From Mycobacterium montefiorense (GTDB taxonomy: Bacteria; Actinomycetota; Actinomycetes; Mycobacteriales; Mycobacteriaceae), in the NCBI RefSeq assembly GCF_003112775.1, contig NZ_BFCH01000007.1, positions 388,361 through 452,360 on the forward strand: a DNA stretch of 64,000 nt. The letters are read 5' to 3'. Of the stretch, positions 7,806 through 17,283 are shown piece by piece (position 1 is the first letter of the stretch; the number at the start of each line of letters is the position of its first letter). The notes beneath the pieces are model-generated. The model saw nothing but the letters and a program-made list of their open reading frames with translations. It had not been told where the DNA came from and did no database searches. The translations under genes were made by a program, and so were the position numbers.

Positions 7806-10790
7806 CTACTTGGTGTTGTTGTACTTGGTGATGGCGTCGTCGAGCCGCTGCAGCGCGGCGCCGTAGCCGGCGAAATCACCCTTCTTCTGGGCGTCCCGGG
7901 CCGCGTTGATCTGGGTCTGAATGTCCTGTAGGGCAGCGGCTTTGGCCGGCGATAAGGTCGACGATCCGTCCGGAGCGGGCGGCACCGCCGTCGGCGGCGG
8001 CGGCGATCCCGGTGGCCCGGCCTGTGGCGTGGGTGGACCGGCAGGCGGGCTCTGCGGCGCACCCCCGTCGGTAGGAACGATCCCCGTCGCGGCCGCACCC
8101 GCACCGGGCCCGAACAACCCGGTGAGCGCGTCGCCGACGGTCGGGCCGTAGCCGATCTTGTCGTTGTACATCATCGCAACACGGATCAACCGCGGGTACG
8201 ACGAGGCGGCATCGCTGGCCCCCGGAGAGGCGTAAACCGGTTCGACGTACAGCAGCCCACCCTGAGCAACCGGCAGCGTCAGCAAGTTGCCCCACCGTAT
8301 TCGGTTCTGGTTGTCTCGCCCGATCACACCGAGATCCTGGGACACCGCCGGGTCGGTGGTGATCGCGTTATTGGCCAGCTTCGGACCGTTGACCTGACCC
8401 GGGATCGTCAGCACCGTGATCTTGCCGTAGGTCGCCGGATCGGAGCTGGCGCTGATGTAGGCGGCGAGATAATCACGCTTGAACCTGTTCATCGCGCTCG
8501 TCAGCTGATACGAAGACGTATTGTCGTTCTTCGCAATGTTTTTCGCGACGATGTAATACGGCGGCTGATAGCTGCTGGCTGTCGGGTTCGGGTCCAGCGG
8601 CACATCCCAGAAATCCGAAGTGGAGAAGAACGTCACGGGGTCGTTGACGTGATACTTCGCCAGCAGCATCCGCTGCACCTTGAACAGGTCCTCGGGATAC
8701 CGCAAGTGCTCGGCGAGCTCGGGGCTGATGTCACTCTTGGGCTTGACCGTCCCCGGAAAGACCTGCATCCAGGCCTTCAGCACCGGATCCTGCTCGTCTT
8801 GCTGGTAAAGCGTCACGGTCCCGTCGTAGGCGTCCACCGTGGCCTTCACCGAGTTGCGGATGTAGGAGACCTGCTTGTCGGGACCCAGCTTGTTGAACGC
8901 CACCTCGGTCGAGTCGGCGGTCGCGGATTCCAAGGAAGTCAGCTCGGAATACGGGTAGTTGTCCAACGTGGTGTAGCCGTCGATGATCCACACCAGGCGC
9001 TTGTTGACGATCGCCGGGTACACCGAGCTGTCGGTCGTGAGCCACGGCGCCACCGCCTCCACCCGCGCTGCCGGATCGCGGTTGAACAGAATCTTGCTGT
9101 TGGAGCCGATCACGCTGGAAAACAGGAAGTTTCGCTCGGCGAACTTGGCGGCGAACACGCTGCGGGATAGCCAATCGCCGATCGGGACTCCCCCGATCCC
9201 GGTGTAGGTGTAATTCTTGGTTTCGGTGTTGGTCTCGTAGTCGTATTCGCGGTCGGCGCCGCTTTTCCCGACGATCGCGTAGTCGGCCGAGGTGTTGGAG
9301 ATTACGGGTCCGAAGTAGATACGCGGTTGATCGAGCGGTGCCGGTCCGTCGGACACGACGCTGCCGTTGGCGCCGACGACGTTGGCGAGAAACTCCGGGT
9401 AACCGCCGTTTTGGGTGGGATCGTTGGCGATGCCACGCACCGTGTTGGCCGGAGACGCGATGAATCCGTTGCCGTGGGTGTAGACGGTATGCCGGTTGAT
9501 CCAGTCGCGCTGATTGTCGATAAGCCTGTCCGGGTTGAGTTCTCGGGCCGCGACCACGTAATCACGCAACGAGCCGTTGCGATCCAGGTAGCGGTCGATG
9601 GACAGCTGGTCGGGGAAGTAGTAGAAGTTCTTGCCCTGCTGGAACTGGGTGAAGGCCGGGCTGATGATCGTCGGGTCGAGCAACCGGATGTTCGAGGTCG
9701 TCGCGCGGTCGGCCGCGACCTGCTGGGCGGTGGCCTGGCCGTCGCCGCTGTAGTTGCGATACGTCACCTGATCGGACGTCAGCCCATACGCTTCCCGCGT
9801 CGCGGTGATACTTCGGCCGATGTATTCGCTTTCCTTTTGCGCGGCATTAGGTCTCACGCTGATCTGCTCGACGATCAACGGCCAGCCGGCGCCCACGATC
9901 AACGACGACAGCAACAACAGAACCAGGCCGATCGCCGGAATCCGCAAGTCGCGCAGCACGACCGCGGAAAAGACCGCGGCGGCACAAATCACCGCGATCG
10001 CCATCAGGATCAGCTTCGCCGGCAACACCGCGTTGATATCGGTGTATCCGGCACCGGTGAACGGCTTGCCGCCGCGCGTGTGCGACAACAGCTCGAAGCG
10101 GTCCAGCCAATAGGCAAGGGCCTTGAGTAACACCAGGGTGCCGATCAGGCTGACCAGCTGAATCCGCGCCGAGCGACTCAGCGCGCCGGTACGGCCGGAC
10201 AGCCGGATGCCGCCAAAGATGTAGTGCGCCAGCAGGTTCGCCACGAACGCCAGGAACACCGACACAAACAGGTAGCTGAGCGCCAGCCGATAGAACGGCA
10301 GCTCGAATGCGTAGAAGCCCAGGTCCTTACCGAACTGCGGATCCCTGATCCCAAAGTCTTGGCCGTGCAAGAACAGCTGAATGCGCACCCAGTAGCTCTG
10401 CGCGATGATGCCGGCCAGCAGCCCGATCGTCGCCGGGACACCGATGGCGACCAACCGCAGCCGCGACATGACCGCGGTGCGATATCTGGCCACCGGATCG
10501 TTGTCGTTGCTCGGGACGAACACCGGGCGGGTGCGGTAGGCCACCGCAAGCCCGGCGAACACGATGCCGCCGACCAGCAGGCCGGCGATCAGGAACACCA
10601 CGATGCGGGTCACCAGGACGGTAGTGAACACCGAGCGGTACCCGAGCTCCCCGAACCACAACCAGTCGACGTAGGCGTCGATGAGTCGCGGGCCGGCAAG
10701 CAGCAACGCGATCACACCAAGCGCGATCAAGATCAGAATCCGGCTGCGCCGGGTCAGCTTCGGCATCCTTGCGGTGGGCCGCATCCCCAC
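7806..10790 (-). CDS. UPF0182 large membrane protein (Rv3193c-like)
   Basis: A 994-residue protein of the UPF0182 family (DUF about 900 residues), function unknown. Seven membrane helices can be seen in the first 340 residues (for example [16 protein letters not shown] and [20 protein letters not shown]). A long extracytoplasmic domain follows and then a Pro/Gly-rich tail near 880-950 before a short helical end. The N-terminus [17 protein letters not shown] matches the recalled M. tuberculosis Rv3193c start. An internal ATG at 10784 is an alternative. It lies next to the PDZ-Lon gene, as in other mycobacteria. Confidence 0.9.
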   Translation of the reverse strand: MGMRPTARMPKLTRRSRILILIALGVIALLLAGPRLIDAYVDWLWFGELGYRSVFTTVLVTRIVVFLIAGLLVGGIVFAGLAVAYRTRPVFVPSNDNDPVARYRTAVMSRLRLVAIGVPATIGLLAGIIAQSYWVRIQLFLHGQDFGIRDPQFGKDLGFYAFELPFYRLALSYLFVSVFLAFVANLLAHYIFGGIRLSGRTGALSRSARIQLVSLIGTLVLLKALAYWLDRFELLSHTRGGKPFTGAGYTDINAVLPAKLILMAIAVICAAAVFSAVVLRDLRIPAIGLVLLLLSSLIVGAGWPLIVEQISVRPNAAQKESEYIGRSITATREAYGLTSDQVTYRNYSGDGQATAQQVAADRATTSNIRLLDPTIISPAFTQFQQGKNFYYFPDQLSIDRYLDRNGSLRDYVVAARELNPDRLIDNQRDWINRHTVYTHGNGFIASPANTVRGIANDPTQNGGYPEFLANVVGANGSVVSDGPAPLDQPRIYFGPVISNTSADYAIVGKSGADREYDYETNTETKNYTYTGIGGVPIGDWLSRSVFAAKFAERNFLFSSVIGSNSKILFNRDPAARVEAVAPWLTTDSSVYPAIVNKRLVWIIDGYTTLDNYPYSELTSLESATADSTEVAFNKLGPDKQVSYIRNSVKATVDAYDGTVTLYQQDEQDPVLKAWMQVFPGTVKPKSDISPELAEHLRYPEDLFKVQRMLLAKYHVNDPVTFFSTSDFWDVPLDPNPTASSYQPPYYIVAKNIAKNDNTSSYQLTSAMNRFKRDYLAAYISASSDPATYGKITVLTIPGQVNGPKLANNAITTDPAVSQDLGVIGRDNQNRIRWGNLLTLPVAQGGLLYVEPVYASPGASDAASSYPRLIRVAMMYNDKIGYGPTVGDALTGLFGPGAGAAATGIVPTDGGAPQSPPAGPPTPQAGPPGSPPPPTAVPPAPDGSSTLSPAKAAALQDIQTQINAARDAQKKGDFAGYGAALQRLDDAITKYNNTK

Positions 10791-10861
10791 TGGCTACGCT
10801 CCCTGATCAATGTGGCCGGGACGGTCACAACTGTACGCACCGCAACACGCGGAATCGCAGG

Positions 10862-11884
10862 CTAACAACTCGGTGCCTGACCTCCTTGTTGGATCGCGTG
10901 TAGCGCGTCCACGGCTTGACCGAGAGTCTCTACCTTGATCAAGCGCAAACCGTGCGGGTTGTCCGAGGTCGCTTCATAGCAATTCTTAGCGGGCACCAGG
11001 AATACCGTGGCGCCCGCTTCCTGGGCGGCCACCATTTTGTGCGTGATGCCACCGATCTGGCCGACCTTGCCGTCGGACGTGATCGTTCCGGTCCCCGCGA
11101 TAAACGTCGAGCCGGCCAGATCGCCGGTGGTCAGCTTGTCGACGACCGCCAGGCTGAACATCAGGCCGGCCGACGGCCCGCCCACGTTGGCGAGGTTGAA
11201 GTCCACCGAGAACGGCGCCCACGGCGCATCGAGCACCGCGACACCCAGGAAGCCGTAGTCGCGGTCCTTGTTTGTGCCCAGCGTGATCTGCGCGACGCCG
11301 GCCGGTTCGTTCTTGCGACGGAAGTCGATCGTCACCTCCTGGCCGGGCTTGGTGTTCTTCAGCAATCCGGTGAACTGCTCGACATTGACCACCGGGGTGC
11401 CGTTGACCGCGTCGATCGCATCACCGGCCTTCAGCTTGCCCGTCGATGGACCGGTGTCGGTGACGGTCGCGACGGTGACCGCGGGTGCGAATTTCAGATA
11501 GCCCAGGGCGGCATAGGCAGCGCTGTCCTCGGAATCTTTGAAGTCGGCGGTGTTGGCCTTGTCGACGTCGTCGCGGGACTTGCCGGGCGGGTAGATCAGA
11601 TCGCGCGGTACCAGCTGTTCCTGGCCGGAGAACCACAGCGTGAGGGCTTCGCCCAGGGTCAGATCGTCGCGCTGGGACACCGTCGTCATGTTCAGATGGC
11701 CAGTGGTCGGGTGGGTCTGGGTGCCTTCGATCGCGACCACCTGCTTGCCGTCTACCTCACCAAGCGTGTCGAAAGTGGGTCCGGGGCCCAGCGAGACAAA
11801 CGGCACCGTCACCACCGCGAGCAACACGCCGAAGACCAGAATCGGCACCAGCGCGACCATCAAGGTGAGAATCCGCCTGTTCAC
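10862..11884 (-). CDS. Membrane-anchored PDZ and Lon-type protease (Rv3194c-like)
   Basis: This 340-residue protein has an N-terminal membrane helix (residues 5-30), a PDZ domain (about 125-215; KLKAGDAIDAVNGTPV) and a C-terminal Lon-type protease domain. The catalytic Ser is in NVGGPSAGLMFSL and the Lys in IGGITHKMVAAQEAG, forming the Ser-Lys dyad of the YlbL group. It probably degrades or processes proteins on the outer face of the membrane. It is upstream of, and on the same strand as, the UPF0182 gene (71-bp gap). Confidence 0.9.
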   Translation of the reverse strand: MNRRILTLMVALVPILVFGVLLAVVTVPFVSLGPGPTFDTLGEVDGKQVVAIEGTQTHPTTGHLNMTTVSQRDDLTLGEALTLWFSGQEQLVPRDLIYPPGKSRDDVDKANTADFKDSEDSAAYAALGYLKFAPAVTVATVTDTGPSTGKLKAGDAIDAVNGTPVVNVEQFTGLLKNTKPGQEVTIDFRRKNEPAGVAQITLGTNKDRDYGFLGVAVLDAPWAPFSVDFNLANVGGPSAGLMFSLAVVDKLTTGDLAGSTFIAGTGTITSDGKVGQIGGITHKMVAAQEAGATVFLVPAKNCYEATSDNPHGLRLIKVETLGQAVDALHAIQQGGQAPSC

Positions 11885-11980
11885 GCCGCTTACCCTAACC
11901 GGACACCGCTGCGGCTCGTTCAGCTACAAGCGTGACGGCGGATGGATCCTTCTGTTCCCGCGGTGGGTACCGTTGGGGTT

Positions 11981-13348
11981 ATGGCTGACCTGCCTTTCGG
12001 CTTCAATTCCGGAGAGGACCCCGAGCGCGACAAGCACGGGAAGAACGATCCCGAGTCCGGCTCGGGCGCGTCAGACCCGCTCGGCGCATTCGGCATGGGC
12101 GGGGATTTCAACATGGGTGACCTGGGCCAGATCTTCACGCAGCTGGGTCAGATGTTTTCCAACGCGGGCACGATGCCCGGCGGTGGCACCCCGTCGGGAC
12201 CCGTCAACTACGAACTGGCCCGGCAGGTCGCGTCCAGCTCGATTGGATTCGTCGCTCCGATCCCCGCCGCGACGAACTCGGCGATCGCCGACGCGGTACA
12301 CCTCGCCGACACTTGGCTCGACGGCGTCACCGCGCTGCCCGCCGGCACCACCAAGGCGATCGGCTGGAGTCCCAGCGACTGGGTGGACAACACTCTGGAG
12401 ACCTGGAAGCGGCTGTGCGACCCGATGGCTCAACAGATCTCGACGGTGTGGGCGTCTTCGCTGCCCGAAGAGGCCAAGGGCATGGCAGGCCCGCTGATGG
12501 CGATGATGTCGCAGATGGGCGGCATGGCGTTCGGCTCGCAGCTGGGCCAGGCCCTGGGCCGGTTGTCCCGGGAGGTGTTGACGTCAACCGACATCGGTCT
12601 GCCCCTGGGCCCCAAGGGCGTGGCGGCGATCATGCCGGAAGCTGTCGAAGCGTTCGCCGCCGGACTCGAGCAGCCCCGCAGCGAGATCATGACGTTCCTG
12701 GCCGCCCGTGAGGCCGCCCACCACCGGCTGTTCAGCCACGTTCCCTGGTTGGCCAGCCAGCTGCTGGGCGCCGTCGAGGCCTACGCGATGGGCATGAAGA
12801 TCGACATGAGCGGGATCGAGGAGCTGGCGCGCGACTTCAACCCCGCCTCGCTGTCCGATCCGGCCGCGATCGAAAACCTGCTCGGCCAAGGCGTTTTCGA
12901 GCCCAAAGCAACGCCCGCGCAGACCCAGGCGCTGGAACGGCTGGAGACGCTGCTCGCGCTGATCGAAGGCTGGGTGCAGGTCGTCGTGACCGCGGCCCTG
13001 GGCGACCGGATTCCGGGCGCGGCCGCACTCAGTGAAACGCTGCGCCGACGTCGCGCCAGCGCAGGCCCGGCCGAGCAGACGTTCGCCACGCTGGTCGGCC
13101 TGGAGCTGCGGCCGCGCAAGCTGCGGGAGGCCGCCGCATTGTGGGAGCGCCTGACCGAAGCCGCGGGAGCCGACGTCCGTGACCGCGTGTGGCAACACCC
13201 CGATCTGTTGCCGGGCGCCGAGGATCTCGACGAGCCGGCCGGCTTCATCGACGGGGTCATCGGCGGTGACACCTCCGGTATCGACGAAGCGATCGCGCGA
13301 CTCGAGCAGGACGACTCGGGTTCTGACGGCGGCTCCGCGGATAACTGA
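11981..13348 (+). CDS. Putative zinc-metalloprotease-fold protein (DUF2342, Rv3195-like)
   Basis: The 455-residue product belongs to the actinobacterial DUF2342 family of putative hydrolases. The expected HExxH site appears as AAREAAHHRLF, with Arg in place of the first His. The other likely ligands are in the VEAYAMGM helix that follows, so metal binding may be altered. The N-terminal 50 residues are Gly/Asp-rich and disordered. The start MADLPFGF at 11981 is preferred to an in-frame upstream start at 11942. It is divergent from the PDZ-Lon protease gene. Function is unknown. Confidence 0.85.
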   Translation: MADLPFGFNSGEDPERDKHGKNDPESGSGASDPLGAFGMGGDFNMGDLGQIFTQLGQMFSNAGTMPGGGTPSGPVNYELARQVASSSIGFVAPIPAATNSAIADAVHLADTWLDGVTALPAGTTKAIGWSPSDWVDNTLETWKRLCDPMAQQISTVWASSLPEEAKGMAGPLMAMMSQMGGMAFGSQLGQALGRLSREVLTSTDIGLPLGPKGVAAIMPEAVEAFAAGLEQPRSEIMTFLAAREAAHHRLFSHVPWLASQLLGAVEAYAMGMKIDMSGIEELARDFNPASLSDPAAIENLLGQGVFEPKATPAQTQALERLETLLALIEGWVQVVVTAALGDRIPGAAALSETLRRRRASAGPAEQTFATLVGLELRPRKLREAAALWERLTEAAGADVRDRVWQHPDLLPGAEDLDEPAGFIDGVIGGDTSGIDEAIARLEQDDSGSDGGSADN

Positions 13349-13457
13349 TCAGGCCGGCTGCCGCCTTATTGGAATTGTGTTAAATTCAGCCCCCGCTGTT
13401 TGCTGAGCGGTGCTAGTTTGTCGACCAACCAATTGTCCGACTGGCCTTGGCGGCAAC

Positions 13458-14219
13458 ATGTTCAACTCCCGGATTGCAACCGCGCTGCGCACTGCTTTGG
13501 TTTGCGCGTCTGTCGGCGTGGCCAACATTTCGTTGGTCTCGGCGTGCGGTACGGCGCCGCCATCGGTGCACGCGACGACGTCACCTGCTCCCCCCGCCGG
13601 CAGCACATCGGGCAACCCGCCCGCGACGGCCAAGGCGAGCGCCAGCGGTGTATACGGCGACCCGGCGGCGGCCGCCAAGTATTGGGTGCAGCAGTCGACC
13701 GAGGACACTTGTGGGCTGGCTTCGGTGGCCGACGTCGTCGGTGAGGTCACCGGCAACGCTCCGACGGAGCAGCAGATCATCAAGGTGGCACAGAACACTC
13801 CCTCGTCGATCCGCGACGGCCCGATCTACCTGCCCACCGGCGACCCCGGCCACGAAACCGAGAAGGGTGGCATCGATGCGGCCGACACCGTCGTGCTGCT
13901 CGAGCACTACGGCGTGAAATCGCGCATGACCTGGGACAAAAACCCCGACGAGGTGACTCTGCCCGCGCTAGAGGGGTACCTCGGCGCCAACCGTAAGCTC
14001 ATTGCCTGGGTCAATGGGGGAACCATCTTGGACAGCAACGATCAGCGTAAAACGGCCGATCACTTGCTCGTTGTCACCGGGATCGACACCAACAACGAGA
14101 CCGTTCACCTCAACGACCCCTACGCCGACTCCGGCGACACGAAGGTCAGCATCGCGAGATTCATGACCGCTTGGAAAACCGGGCAGCAAACGGTCATCGT
14201 CACCGCGCCGACCAGCTGA
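13458..14219 (+). CDS. Exported lipoprotein with C39-like papain-fold peptidase domain
   Basis: A 253-residue protein with a signal peptide and lipobox LVSAC (Cys30), a Pro/Thr/Ser-rich linker (31-65) and a C-terminal peptidase_C39-like domain. The candidate catalytic residues are Cys85 in EDTCGLAS, His202 in KTADHLLVVTG and Asp220 in HLNDPY, the order of papain-fold C39 enzymes. It would sit on the outer face of the membrane. It has no recalled counterpart between Rv3195 and Rv3196 in M. tuberculosis, so it may be an extra gene here. The following gene is a RiPP-type cyclodehydratase-like protein. C39 domains process leader peptides in such systems, but those are normally fused to ABC transporters, so the link is speculative. 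Confidence 0.8.
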   Translation: MFNSRIATALRTALVCASVGVANISLVSACGTAPPSVHATTSPAPPAGSTSGNPPATAKASASGVYGDPAAAAKYWVQQSTEDTCGLASVADVVGEVTGNAPTEQQIIKVAQNTPSSIRDGPIYLPTGDPGHETEKGGIDAADTVVLLEHYGVKSRMTWDKNPDEVTLPALEGYLGANRKLIAWVNGGTILDSNDQRKTADHLLVVTGIDTNNETVHLNDPYADSGDTKVSIARFMTAWKTGQQTVIVTAPTS

Positions 14220-14283
14220 CCCCCGGCGGCTCTGTGGATAACTGATCGAGGCAGCTGCCACGGCCGTGGCACAGTCTGGATCC

Positions 14284-15138
14284 ATGCCGAGGGCCGCTGT
14301 CTACGCACTGGACCCGGCGATGCCGGTGCTACTGCGCCCCGACGGCGCCGTGCAAGTGGGCTGGGATCCGCGGCGTGCAGTGCTGGTTCGTCCGCCACGT
14401 GGGTTGGCCGCCTCGGCGCTGGCGGCGCTACTGCGCTCGATGCGATCACCCGTGGCGATCACCGAGCTGCAGCGCCAAGCGGTCGAGCGCGGGTTGTCCG
14501 ACGCCGACGGCCTGGCGCACCTCGTCACGCAGCTGATCGGCGCCGGCGTGGTGACCCGCGGCTGCCGGCAGACCGGCGGGCGGGCGGCATCGATCCGCGT
14601 CCACGGCCGCGGGCCGCTGTCGGACCTGCTGATGGAGTCGTTGCGCTGCTCGGGCGCCCGGATCGCGCACAGTAGCCAGCCGCATGCCGCGGTGTCGCGA
14701 GCCGCCGTCGATCTGGTGGTGCTGGCCGACTACCTGGTCGCCGACCCACGTATGGTGCGCGACCTGCACACCCAGGGCGTTGCGCACCTAGCGGTCCGGG
14801 TCCGAGATGGCACCGGGCTGGTCGGGCCGCTCGTCATCCCCGGCGTCACCAGCTGCCTGGGCTGCGCCGACCTACACCGCAGCGACCGCGACGCCGCGTG
14901 GCCGGCGGTCGCCGCCCAGTTGCGCGAGACCGTCGGGGTGGCCGATCGAGCCACCCTGCTGGCGACCGCGGCGCTGGCGCTCAGTCAGGTGAATCGCGTG
15001 ATCGCCGCGGTGCGCGGGCACGACGCGGGGCCTGATCCCGGGCCCCCGCAGGCTTTGAATGCCACCCTGGAATTCGACCTCAACGCCGGCGCCATCGTCA
15101 CCCGGCAGTGGGCCAGGCATCCGTTGTGTTCGTGCTGA
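14284..15138 (+). CDS. Orphan TOMM/RiPP cyclodehydratase-like protein (Rv3196-like)
   Basis: This 284-residue protein resembles the bacteriocin-biosynthesis cyclodehydratase (E1/ThiF-like, leader-binding) family. An N-terminal winged-helix-like region (1-100) is followed by a Rossmann-like half. The signature TSCLGCADLHRSDRDAAWP and the C-terminal HPLCSC give a CxxC plus CxC set that would bind zinc. No YcaO partner, precursor peptide or export gene is visible in the flanking 20 kb, so it is an orphan. A GTG at 14266 is an alternative start. It lies just before the ABC1 kinase gene and whiB7, an arrangement shared with other mycobacteria. Confidence 0.75.
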   Translation: MPRAAVYALDPAMPVLLRPDGAVQVGWDPRRAVLVRPPRGLAASALAALLRSMRSPVAITELQRQAVERGLSDADGLAHLVTQLIGAGVVTRGCRQTGGRAASIRVHGRGPLSDLLMESLRCSGARIAHSSQPHAAVSRAAVDLVVLADYLVADPRMVRDLHTQGVAHLAVRVRDGTGLVGPLVIPGVTSCLGCADLHRSDRDAAWPAVAAQLRETVGVADRATLLATAALALSQVNRVIAAVRGHDAGPDPGPPQALNATLEFDLNAGAIVTRQWARHPLCSC

Positions 15139-15246
15139 TGGAGCCGGTATCCGAGCGGTCAGAAAAGCCCGCCGCAACGTGACCACCGGTCGCCCTGACA
15201 CCCCACTGTTGCCTAGATCAACCCCGGCACCCCCCTGCCGTCATGG

Positions 15247-16587
15247 ATGATGGGTGTTGTGTCTGAGATCAAACGGGGGCGCGCTGCGCGCAATGCGAAG
15301 CTGGCCAGCATTCCTGTCGGGTTCGCCGCGCGGTCGGCGCTGGGCTTCGGTAAACGGCTGACCGGTAAGTCAAAAGACGAGGTCCAGGCCGAATTGTTGG
15401 AGAAGGCGGCCAACCAGCTGTTCACCGTGCTCGGTGAGCTCAAGGGCGGGGCGATGAAGGTCGGCCAGGCCTTGTCGGTGCTGGAAGCCGCCATTCCCGA
15501 GGAATTCGGCGAGCCCTACCGCGAAGCGCTGACGAAGCTGCAGAAGGACGCCCCGCCGTTACCCGCCGAGAAGGTGCACCGCGTGCTCGACGCGCAGCTG
15601 GGCACCAAGTGGCGCGACAGGTTCAGCTCGTTCGACGACACCCCGGTGGCCTCGGCCAGCATCGGCCAGGTGCACAAGGCGGTGTGGTCTGACGGTCGTG
15701 AGGTGGCCGTCAAGATCCAGTACCCGGGCGCCGACGAGGCACTGCGGGCCGACCTCAAGACCATGCAGCGGTTGGTCGGAGTGGCCAAACAGCTCGCACC
15801 CGGCGCCGACGTCAAAGGCGTGGTCGACGAGCTGATCGAGCGCACCGAGATGGAGCTCGACTACCGGCTAGAGGCCGACAACCAGCGCGCATTCGCCAAG
15901 GCGTATCAGGACCACCCGGACTTCGCGGTGCCACACGTGGTGGCCAGCGCGCCCAAGGTGGTGGTCCAGGAATGGATCCAGGGCGTGCCGATGGCCGAGA
16001 TCATCCGCGACGGGACCCGCGAACAACGCGATCTGATCGGCACCCGCCTCCTCGAGCTCACTTTCGATGCGCCACGACGGCTGCAGATGCTGCACGGCGA
16101 TGCCCACCCGGGCAACTTCATGCTGCTCGATGACGGCCGGATGGCCGTCATCGACTTCGGCGCCGTCGCGCCCATGCCCGGTGGCTTTCCGATCGAACTC
16201 GGAATGACCATTCGGTTGGCCCGCGACAAGAACTACGACCTGCTGCTGCCGACGATGGAAAAGGCCGGCTTCATCCAGAAAGGCCAGCAGGTGTCGGTGC
16301 GCGACATCGACGACATGCTGCGCCAGTACGTCGAGCCGGTCGAGGTGGAGGTATTCCACTACACCCGTAAATGGCTGCAGAAGATGTCCACCATCGAGTT
16401 CGACCGGTCGGTGTCGCAGATCCGGACGGCCCGGCAGATGGACCTCCCGCCCAAGCTGGTGATCCCGATGCGGGTGATCATGTCGGTGGCCGCGATTCTG
16501 TGCCAGCTCGACGCCCACGTGCCGATCAAGGCGCTGTCGGAAGACCTGATCCCCGGGTTCGTCGAGCCCGACACAGCCGCCATCTAG
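15247..16587 (+). CDS. ABC1/AarF/UbiB-family atypical kinase (Rv3197-like)
   Basis: The 446-residue protein carries the ABC1 atypical kinase fold: the family signature VASASIGQVHKAVW, the ATP-binding Lys in EVAVKIQYPG, the catalytic loop MLHGDAHPGNFML and the metal-binding DFG in VIDFGAVAP. UbiB-type proteins act as ATPases in lipid or quinone metabolism. In mycobacteria this gene is next to whiB7 and linked to macrolide and related drug resistance in M. tuberculosis (recalled). Start ATG at 15247 or the adjacent ATG at 15250. Its TAG overlaps the convergent whiB7 stop by 3 bp. Confidence 0.9.
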   Translation: MMGVVSEIKRGRAARNAKLASIPVGFAARSALGFGKRLTGKSKDEVQAELLEKAANQLFTVLGELKGGAMKVGQALSVLEAAIPEEFGEPYREALTKLQKDAPPLPAEKVHRVLDAQLGTKWRDRFSSFDDTPVASASIGQVHKAVWSDGREVAVKIQYPGADEALRADLKTMQRLVGVAKQLAPGADVKGVVDELIERTEMELDYRLEADNQRAFAKAYQDHPDFAVPHVVASAPKVVVQEWIQGVPMAEIIRDGTREQRDLIGTRLLELTFDAPRRLQMLHGDAHPGNFMLLDDGRMAVIDFGAVAPMPGGFPIELGMTIRLARDKNYDLLLPTMEKAGFIQKGQQVSVRDIDDMLRQYVEPVEVEVFHYTRKWLQKMSTIEFDRSVSQIRTARQMDLPPKLVIPMRVIMSVAAILCQLDAHVPIKALSEDLIPGFVEPDTAAI

Positions 16588-16853
16588 GCGGCAACCGCAC
16601 CCTTGCGGGGGCGTCCGCGCGGACGTTTGTAGCCCACGACCGAGCCCCGCTCGAATATCTCGCCGCCCCAGACGCCCCACGGTTCGGCACGGTCCAGTGC
16701 AGCCGTCAAGCATTGCCGCCGGACCGGGCAATCCGTGCAGAGCGTCTTGGCGCGCTCCAGGTCGGCCGGGGTCTCAGCGAACCATAGATCGGGATTGCCG
16801 GCGTGACATGGCACCGCCGGCTGCGGCTGTCTGGGGACTGTCAATGCCGACAT
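16584..16853 (-). CDS. whiB7: WhiB7 iron-sulfur transcription regulator
   Basis: An 89-residue Wbl protein with four Fe-S ligands Cys16, Cys39, Cys42 and Cys48 (CTDCPVRRQC), the G(V/I)WGG turn (WGVWGGE) and a C-terminal AT-hook RGRPRKG. The AT-hook is diagnostic of WhiB7, the activator of intrinsic antibiotic resistance in mycobacteria that works with the primary sigma factor at AT-rich promoters. It is preceded by a leader of about 350 nt with a uORF and a terminator hairpin, described separately, so expression is very likely controlled by attenuation when ribosomes stall. Confidence 0.97.
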   Translation of the reverse strand: MSALTVPRQPQPAVPCHAGNPDLWFAETPADLERAKTLCTDCPVRRQCLTAALDRAEPWGVWGGEIFERGSVVGYKRPRGRPRKGAVAA

Positions 16854-16935
16854 GTCCTGCTCACCTACTTCCTGGTTGGGTGTCCTTTTCGGTGATCCGG
16901 ACCAGGTTGCGGGCTTTGAAAAAATTCAGGTCCCA

Positions 16936-16980
16936 AAAACTATGGCCACGGATCCTTGTGACTTCGGGTCCGTGGCCATT
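16936..16980 (-). terminator. Attenuator hairpin in the whiB7 leader
   Basis: On the minus strand the arms 16980-16967 and 16956-16943 pair over 14 positions (one G-U) around a 10-nt loop, followed at 16940-16936 by TTTTT. This is a good intrinsic terminator about 80 bp before the whiB7 start and 16 bp after the uORF stop. Its position fits the known regulation of whiB7 by premature termination. Confidence 0.85.
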
Positions 16981-16995
16981 TGAAATTCGGGCTGA

Positions 16996-17142
16996 TTACG
17001 TAGTTCCCCGATCCACGGACGCGTCAGTCGCGGCGGCGCGATGCTTTACACCGGCCGCCGGTACGGCGGCGTGGGTGGCATGGGAGGTCCCCGCGATCAG
17101 CGCCGCGCCGGCCACTACTACCGCGAACGAGTCGTTGATCAT
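16996..17142 (-). CDS. whiB7 leader peptide (uORF, 48 aa)
   Basis: A 48-codon ORF starts with MINDSFAVVVAGAALIAG behind an excellent GAGGAGGTGG ribosome binding site and ends at TAA 16 bp before the attenuator hairpin. It lies inside the whiB7 leader. Upstream ORFs of this kind sense translation stress in mycobacteria: ribosome stalling changes leader folding and lets RNA polymerase pass the terminator. The peptide is hydrophobic at its N-terminus and Ala-rich. Its function is probably in cis. Confidence 0.8.
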   Translation of the reverse strand: MINDSFAVVVAGAALIAGTSHATHAAVPAAGVKHRAAATDASVDRGTT

Positions 17143-17205
17143 CGTGGCCACCTCCTCTCGCCTAGACGTGCGCCGGCCTGCAGCCGGCAGCGGAATGCGT
17201 TTCTG

Positions 17206-17245
17206 AGGATAGATGTTAGCCGACGGCACTGACAAACGATTTTCT
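17206..17245 (-). promoter_or_regulatory. Predicted whiB7 promoter with WhiB7 AT-rich box
   Basis: On the minus strand AGAAAATCG is followed by TTGTCA (17235-17230), an 18-nt spacer and TATCCT (17211-17206). An AT-rich stretch directly before the -35 element is the pattern recognised by the WhiB7 AT-hook, so this is the likely autoregulated promoter. Transcription would begin near 17199, giving a leader of about 350 nt. Confidence 0.6.
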
Positions 17246-17283
17246 GACCTGCACATTTGTCCGCGGGATCGCGTCGTCGCCGA

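Noticed and set aside
13410..13457. Start of the C39-like lipoprotein at 13410
   Set aside because: The upstream in-frame codons would put a non-signal segment with two Cys before the signal peptide; ATG 13458 gives a normal lipoprotein signal.
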